Source: Ctenosaura bakeri (Eukaryota > Chordata > Lepidosauria > Squamata > Iguanidae). From it: a stretch of 64,000 bases of DNA. The translations under genes were made by a program, and so were the position numbers. Below the pieces are notes generated by a model. It had not been told where the DNA came from, searched no databases, and saw only the letters and a program-made list of their open reading frames with translations. Of the stretch, positions 59,062 to 64,000 are shown one piece after another. The DNA lies in NCBI GenBank assembly GCA_948474755.1, contig CAOLHI010001278.1:341178-405177 (forward strand), read 5' to 3'. How positions within the stretch are numbered: the first letter of the stretch is position 1; each line of letters opens with the position of its first letter.

Positions 59062-59997
59062 CAGTGATGTAGACTCAAGTTTATAGACTCAGGCCATTTC
59101 TGCCTTACACTGTTATAGTGCTATTATTCCACTTTCAACATCCTATGGAATCCTGGGATTAGCAGTTTAGGGAGGGGGCCTATCCCTAAACTGCAAACCC
59201 CAGGAGTGCATAGGATGTTGAAAGTGGAATAATAGCACTATAACAGTCTAGTGTGGAAATGGCATCAGACTCAAGTCAGACTTAAATCACTTCAGGGACT
59301 CGATTGATGCACTGGCTTGATTTGATTTGAGACTTTTTTTTTTAATGACTGACTTGAGGCTCTTGGTTCAGTTAACATAACACATTCATCCAGAAACCTT
59401 ATGACTTTGAATAATGCCTCCATCTCTTTTTGCCTACTGGCCACATGACAATCTCTCTCAAGCCCAAAGTGTGGGTGCATTTCTCAGAGGGGAACAGCAA
59501 ACGGCAATGGGCTTGAGGCAGGCTTGAGATCTGCTCAGCAGCCTGTTCCTGCTGTATATCAGAGGAGCCTTCTAAAACATTTCCTAAGAGCAAAAGACAA
59601 GACTCACCCCCAGAATGCAGGGCGCATTTCTTAGAGGGGAACAGCAAATGTGTTAGGCAATGGGCTTAAGGAAGAAGGATCCTTCCTCTTAAAGCTTTTG
59701 ATTCTTCAGCAATAGGGAGTAAGATAGGATCATATTCTCCACTTCTGAAGCTGCAGATGGCAAAATTGCAAATGCGGAGAGCCAACTCTACCTAAATCAT
59801 TAGAACTGAATTTATTTCATTTTATCCATGAATTCTCAAATTTTGGGTGGGATCTAAAGTTGGCTTCCAGACTCGAGACTTAACTTTAGACTTGATTTGG
59901 AAGTTTCTTCAAGGACTTAAGACTTGACTTGAGACTTGGAGACAGAGACTTGAGACTTGACTTGAGATTTCGAGTAAAATACTTAAATACATCCCTG
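59062..59997 (-). mobile_element. Non-autonomous hAT element, copy 2, carrying a MITE
   Basis: The + strand begins CAGTGATGTAGACTCAAG and ends AAATACATCCCTG. A perfect 8-bp duplication TTTGCTAG lies at 59054-59061 and 59998-60005. The interior is the reverse complement of 9781-10604. Subtracting the MITE (59092-59264 plus 3 bp) leaves about 760 bp, close to copy 1. No transposase. Confidence 0.9.
59092..59264. mobile_element. Palindromic GGCC-end MITE, family A, TCA duplication
   Basis: Left GGCCATTTCTGCCTTACACT, right ACAGTCTAGTGTGGAAATGG then CA. Flanked by TCA at 59089-59091 and 59265-59267. The loop is very short, so it is almost a pure hairpin. Confidence 0.9.
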
Positions 59998-60005
59998 TTT
60001 GCTAG

Positions 60006-60589
60006 TAACTAACTTGTTTCTCTGTCCCAGCATTCTATACAAAGTCTCCTGAGTTGAGACCAAGGCCTACAACAGACTCTTCCTTTAGACTGGCTCCCCT
60101 CTATAACCTTCCTGTCACCTGGCATTCTAAGATCTACTGACCTTCCTGCGAGATCTGATGCAGGGCTCCATCCCAGCTCTGGTGTAAATGCTGTGGGGAC
60201 GTATTCTTTCAACCTTCTGCATGCTCAGTTGCCTTCAGTCTAATGCTGAGATGTACCAGGCAAATCAAAAGCAGCTGCCAAGCATGGTCCACATTTCAAG
60301 AAAAATAATACTGACTGCACCATTTAAAGACCTATAGTAGCACATTCTGCTGTAGGTAATGAGTCAGTAAGTTCACATATTTTGACTCGGTCAATGAGAC
60401 TATAAAAGTAAATAGAAAAAAAAAATGCAGTACCAGTATAAGCCTGGAATGACTAAAAGGCTATTTTATTCTTTGCACCATATAAATATTCCCTCTTGTA
60501 TCAAGCTAATCCCTTTAGACTCATGTATATCAAGAAATAAAAAAGGCCTTTTTTTGCACCTAGTCTGAGAATCTTAAAATGTCACGAAG
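60006..60589. other. Unclassified intergenic DNA
   Basis: No exon or known repeat seen. Confidence 0.4.
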
Positions 60590-60950
60590 AAATACAGTAT
60601 TAATATTGATTTTTTTTCCTGTTTTGAGAGTCAACAACTGCCTTTTGCTGTTTTAAATCACGCATTTGTTTCTTTACTGTTTTGCCTGCTACTTTATTGC
60701 CTTTGGAAGTAATTGGGAAGTATTCAGAGCATAATGGTCAATAAATCACATAAGGAATGAAGAAGAAAAGCATCTTTGTTCTTTGTTAATCATTTGGTGA
60801 ATTGTAAAGTCAGGGATTTTGGAAAGCAATAGAAATTGGGGGCAGGGGTAGTTAATTACAGTTTCACCCTCTGATAATAGCAATTGGCATTTAATTGAAT
60901 AGGCCATGCTTTCACGTTTCAGGAGCTGGGATGGCAGAAACAAAATAGTG
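60590..60950. other. Candidate conserved non-coding block
   Basis: Single-copy-looking AT-rich sequence containing GGAAGTAATTGGGAAG, GGTCAATAAATCACATAAGG and GGCATTTAATTGAATAGG. Inference only. Confidence 0.3.
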
Positions 60951-60981
60951 TCAGGCATTAGCAATACAGAATCAAGACCTA

Positions 60982-61355
60982 GGCCATTTCCACACTACAC
61001 TGTTATAGGCCATTTCCACACAAGGCCGTTATAGTGCTGTTATTCCACTCTCAACACCCTATGGAATCCTGGGGTTTGCAGTTTAGGGAAGAGCCTCAAA
61101 GGATTCCAAACCCCAGGATTCCATAGGATGTTGAAAATGGAATGACATCACTATAACAGTCTAGTGCGGGAATGGTCATAGCGTTGTTATTCCACTTTCA
61201 ACATCCTGTGGAATTCTGGAGTTTGCCATGTACTGAGGCCAAAGAACATTCTGACTGAAAATTCTAATGCTCTTTCCTAATCTGCAAACCCCAGGTTTCC
61301 ATAGGATATTGAAAGTGGAATAATAGCACTATGACAGTGTAGGGTAGAAATGGCC
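60982..61355. mobile_element. Palindromic GGCC-end MITE, family A, CTA duplication, hosting another
   Basis: Outer ends GGCCATTTCCACACTACACT and GACAGTGTAGGGTAGAAATG then GCC. CTA flanks at 60979-60981 and 61356-61358. The left arm is interrupted at 61007 by the inner element. Confidence 0.9.
61008..61177. mobile_element. Inner palindromic MITE, family A, ATA duplication
   Basis: GGCCATTTCCACACAAGGCC and CAGTCTAGTGCGGGAATGGTC form the ends. ATA occurs at 61005-61007 and 61178-61180. The outer arm, re-joined with one ATA removed, gives TGTTATAGCG where the family consensus is TGTTATAGTG, which supports the 3-bp duplication. Confidence 0.92.
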
Positions 61356-61508
61356 CTAGAAAGAGGAGTAGTGAAGTCTCATTCTGCTCCATGTTGGATC
61401 ATTCTCCCAGTCACTCTGTTCTTGTTACTATTTTGATTTGACTTGAAACTGGAGCTGAGTTTGGATGATCCTGCCTAGGGAAAATATCTACTGAAAACTG
61501 GAGGGCAG

Positions 61509-61897
61509 CCAGAGTGATGTAGTGATTTGAGCATTGGACTATGACTCTGGAGACCAGGGTTTAATTTCCAGCTCGGTCGCAGAAACCCACTGGGTGACCT
61601 TGGGCATGTTGCACACTCTCAGCCCAGAAACCTCCAGGATAGGTTCTGGAGAGCCTTGAAACTATGCCCTATGAGAAGTGGCTTAGGGGGCTGAGTATAT
61701 TTAGCCTAGAGAAGAGAAGGTTAAGAAGTAACATGATAGCCATGTTTAAATGTTTGAAGGGATGTCATTTGGATGGGCCTGGGTGCATCACAGACTTTCA
61801 GCCCCAGAAACCCCCCACAATATAAACGCCTTAGGGTTACCATAAATCAGAAATGATGTGAAGGAACACAACAACAACAAGAACAACAACAGTAGTA
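61509..61897 (+). mobile_element. tRNA-derived SINE split by a CR1 fragment
   Basis: Head GTAGTGATTTGAGCATTGGA, GGAGACCAGGGTTTAATTTC, GGGTGACCTTGGGCATG to about 61646. It resumes at about 61772 with GGGTGCATCACAGACTTTCA and tail GGGTTACCATAAATCAGAAA .. GAACACAACAACAACAAG. A 40-45 bp SINE segment (CTCAGCCCAGAAACC and TTCAGCCCCAGAAACC) is present on both sides of the CR1 piece. Confidence 0.8.
61647..61772 (+). mobile_element. CR1 C-terminal coding fragment
   Basis: The + strand reads SLETMPYEKWLRGLSIFSLE, then RRLRSNMIAMFKCLKGCH, the hallmark C-terminus of CR1 reverse transcriptase ([35 protein letters not shown] type). Confidence 0.9.
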
Positions 61898-61949
61898 AGA
61901 AGCTGAGAGAGAGAGAGCCATTAGGATTAGTTATGCAGGTATACCTCAG

Positions 61950-62511
61950 TTACTGAAGTGGATGTATTCCTCTGCATTACTTCTGTAACTGAAAATATTA
62001 TACCAGAGGCAAGAATAACACGGGGGACAACGATAATGATAGATATTTTATACTTGTCATAGATGAGCATAAGAACAACAGAATCCAAATAAAAATACAT
62101 ATAGATATAAATATATAAAAGGATACAAATACAGATAGTTATTAATCTATCGGATAACAGAATGTGACTAGTCTTAATAGAGTCCAACAGGAAAATCATT
62201 ATACTAATCTGCCGTGCAGGTCATTTTAATTGCTGCTGCACAAAATTTTAATTGCTGCTGCACAAAATTTAGCCACTTCATAAATTATAATAGGGTTAGT
62301 ATCTGAAAGCAGTAAGGAAACAACAACTGTTCTGAACATCCTGGATATATGCAGAGTATTGGCAAAATAAGATCACTATGTTGGTCTCGATAGTATAATC
62401 ACTGGAAAAGCACATGTTCCACTGTTTCTATTTGACCAGAATTAAAGGGACGGCGTCTCTCCAATTATGGGATCTTCCTATAGCATTCTTCAAGAACAGC
62501 TGAAGGAAGAC
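61950..62511 (-). mobile_element. LINE 3' fragment, left arm of an inverted pair
   Basis: Minus strand reads GQIETVEHVLFQ, a stop, then LYYRDQHSDLILPILCIYPG and CSEQLLFPYCFQILTLL. ETVEHVLF matches the zinc-knuckle-like tail (CxxxxETVEHxLLxC) found after the RT of several non-LTR families. A 22-bp tandem duplication (62223-62244 and 62245-62266) and an AT-rich 3' UTR follow. Confidence 0.65.
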
Positions 62512-62514
62512 AAT

Positions 62515-63128
62515 GGCCCTTTTCGCAGCGCCGGCGCTCACGCGACGGAGGAGGGCGGCTCGCGCAAGAAGCCTTCTCCGGGAGGCTGCCGCTTCCCCCT
62601 CCTTCCTTCCGCAGGCGAAGGAATGAGCGGGGAAGCGGCAGCCTCCTGGAGGCGGCGGCGGCGGCTCGCGCATCCGTCCATTCCCCCTCCCGCGCGCGTG
62701 AGAAAGGAGCCTGTCCCCTCCATCCTCCCCCGCGCGCGAGAAAGGCGCTTGTCGCATCTGCCCCCCCGCGTGCGCGCGAGAGAGGCGCTTGTCGCGTCTG
62801 CCACCCCGCGCGCGCGCGAAGCAGGATGTGTCGCGTCCGTTGCGCTAGCGCCCCGCCCCGTCCCTTCCTTCCGCAGGGGCGGAGGGAAGGAAGCGCGACC
62901 CGGCTGGCTCCCGACGCTCTGCACAAGAGGTAAGTGCGCGCGGGCGCCGGGAGCGTTGCGCGAGCGCGGGTGATTTTCGCTTCAAAGCGAAAATAAAATA
63001 ACCCGCGCTCGCGCCGCTTCAGCCCCGTGAGCCCGGCGGAAGTGGGAGTGCGTCGTGCGGAGCGACGCTCCCACTCCCGCGAGGCTCACGGGGCTGTCGC
63101 ACGAGAAAAGGCCCGTGCGAAAAGGGCC
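62515..63128. mobile_element. CpG-dense GGCC-end MITE, 614 bp, AAT duplication
   Basis: Ends GGCCCTTTTCGCAGC and CGTGCGAAAAGGGCC are flanked by AAT at 62512-62514 and 63129-63131. The interior holds several strong hairpins: 62582-62643 around GGCTGCCGCTTCCCC, 62962-63013 around GCGAGCGCGGGT with core TTTTCGCTTCAAAGCGAAAA, and 63019-63094 with CAGCCCCGTGAGCC and GGCTCACGGGGCTG. Four degenerate units of about 40 bp (CGCGCGAGAAAGGCGCTTGT type) lie at 62688-62842. GC and CpG content far exceed the rest of the window. The long open frames on both strands reflect composition. No transposase. Confidence 0.88.
62688..62842. repeat. CpG-rich minisatellite inside the MITE
   Basis: About four units of 37-41 bp, each beginning CCCGCGCGCG(T/A)GA and continuing GAAAGGCGCTTGTCGC. 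Confidence 0.75.
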
Positions 63129-63131
63129 AAT

Positions 63132-63433
63132 GACATGGTGGACAGATACTATTAAAAAAAAGTCAGTTCAACATATTTCAGAAAGCTTTTTATCCAGAAC
63201 GTACAAAGTGCACATGTGAAATGAAAGAATCATGCTAGGTAAGCTTTGCATCATTAAACAAAAACATTTTGCTACTTCTGGAGACCACTTTCAGGCTTCT
63301 TCCAAAATGAATCCAGGGATGACTTTTTCTTTTACAAGCCTCCCTTTTTCTTACAATTTGGGGTCCACACTCACAGAGGAACAGGAACCAAATCTCCGAC
63401 TTTTCAATCAGTCTGGATTTACCCATAGTCTTA
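63132..63433. other. Unclassified sequence between two MITEs
   Basis: Could be the upstream continuation of the LINE at 61950-62511 on the minus strand, since the AAT-flanked MITE sits between them. I do not recognise its translation. Confidence 0.3.
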
Positions 63434-63558
63434 GGGCTTTTCCGCCCTACACTATTATAGTGCTATTATTGCACTTTCAACATCCTGTGGATTCCTGGGG
63501 TTTGCAGTTTAGGGAGGGGCATTTAGAATTCTCAGCCAGAGAGCTCTTTGGCCTCAGT
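63434..63558. mobile_element. Palindromic GGCC-end MITE, family A, right half missing
   Basis: GGGCTTTTCCGCCCTACACT, CACTTTCAACATCCTGTGGA and TTTAGAATTCTCAGCCAGAG are followed, where the second arm should start, by the LINE arm at 63572. Confidence 0.85.
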
Positions 63559-63571
63559 TCCTCCCCAATTT

Positions 63572-63745
63572 ATTCTGGTCAAATAGAAACAGTGGAACAT
63601 GTGCTTTTCCAGTGATTATACTATCAAGACCAACATAGTGATCTTATTTTGCCAATACTCTGCATATATCCAGGATGTTCAGAACAATTGTTGTTTCCTT
63701 ACTGCTTTCAGATACTAACCCTATTATAATTTATGAAGTGGTTAA
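63572..63745 (+). mobile_element. LINE 3' fragment, right arm of an inverted pair
   Basis: Reverse complement of 62271-62444 with only a handful of differences by eye (for example CTATCAAGACC against CTATCGAGACC). The + strand reads GQIETVEHVLFQ, the same LINE C-terminal motif. Confidence 0.85.
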
Positions 63746-63770
63746 ATTGTAAAGCTTGTGAAGCTGCCTT

Positions 63771-63990
63771 GCACAGCTATTCAGTGCTTAGCAGCAAGCA
63801 GGCAGGATTAGAGAAAGGTCTGGCTACCTTCCCATGGCCAGATGAAAACTGATTACAGAAGCACTGAGACCCCTGAAGGACTTCTGCTGGTCTCAGTGCT
63901 GATGTCATTATTGTGCATATGGCTATGGGAAGGTAGCTGGATGATTCTCCAATCCTGCCTTCTTGCTGTGAAGCACAGAATGGCTATGTG
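63771..63990. repeat. Long palindrome / fold-back element
   Basis: The arm GCTATTCAGTGCTTAGCAGC..GGCTACCTTCCCATGGCCA (63776-63840) pairs with TGGCTATGGGAAGGTAGC..TGAAGCACAGAATGGC (63920-63984). Near the centre, AGCACTGAGACC (63860-63871) pairs perfectly with GGTCTCAGTGCT (63889-63900). Symmetry axis at about 63880. The ends may extend past the window. Confidence 0.85.
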
Positions 63991-64000
63991 GAATGTCTTC

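Noticed and set aside
62428..62973. Overlapping 109-168 codon open frames on both strands
   Set aside because: Very GC-rich DNA has few stop codons. The frames overlap on opposite strands, cross the MITE ends and match no protein.
1..64000. CRISPR arrays, operons, tRNA genes and bacterial signals
   Set aside because: None seen. The tRNA-like boxes belong to SINEs, and the window is clearly vertebrate nuclear DNA.

Overview
This 64 kb window looks like non-coding nuclear DNA from a squamate reptile, probably a lizard. I see no protein-coding exon that I can defend. The long open frames are short, start arbitrarily, lie in repeats or low-complexity tracts, and match no protein I recognise, apart from decayed reverse-transcriptase pieces of LINEs. 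The squamate assignment is an inference from the repeat mix: CR1 fragments, BovB (RTE) 3' ends, tRNA-derived SINEs ending in a BovB-like (AAC)n tail, L2-like LINE remnants, and very many short inverted-repeat DNA transposons, in AT-leaning, microsatellite-rich DNA. The exact species cannot be read from the window.

Layout. 1-7 kb: palindromic MITEs, a solo LTR inside one of them, a CR1 3' end and a GC-rich MITE. 7-13 kb: LINE tails, BovB, a Tigger-like element, a hAT element with a perfect 8-bp target duplication, a SINE and an L2-like LINE C-terminus. 13-19 kb: mostly single-copy-looking DNA with SINEs and a CR1 coding remnant. 19-28 kb: Tigger-like MITEs, BovB, a C-rich strand-asymmetric tract, a candidate second solo LTR and a 567-bp MITE with a TAA duplication. 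28-41 kb: mostly unclassified, with a 5S-rRNA-derived fragment, foldbacks, a two-copy unknown repeat and many microsatellites. 41-50 kb: an unusual repeat built from degenerate TTTCTGTGCAGAAA palindromes, and a MITE nested in a MITE. 50-57 kb: an internally deleted CR1 with a visible FADD box, Tigger-like and hAT elements, and a minisatellite. 57-64 kb: a second copy of the 9.8-kb hAT element, MITE-in-MITE and CR1-in-SINE nests, an inverted LINE pair around a CpG-rich MITE, and a long terminal palindrome.

The strongest observation is a large, heterogeneous set of MITEs with GGCC-type ends (consensus about GGCC[A/C/T]TTYCNCAC). They range from a 170-200 bp near-perfect palindrome to a 614-bp CpG-dense element, and they share 3-bp target duplications (CTA, TAA, TAT, TCA, CTA, ATA, AAT in seven intact cases). 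Two nested insertions confirm the 3-bp duplication against a known pre-insertion sequence. I found no gene system or operon. The interest of the window lies in transposon biology and in a few unique blocks that may be conserved regulatory DNA.
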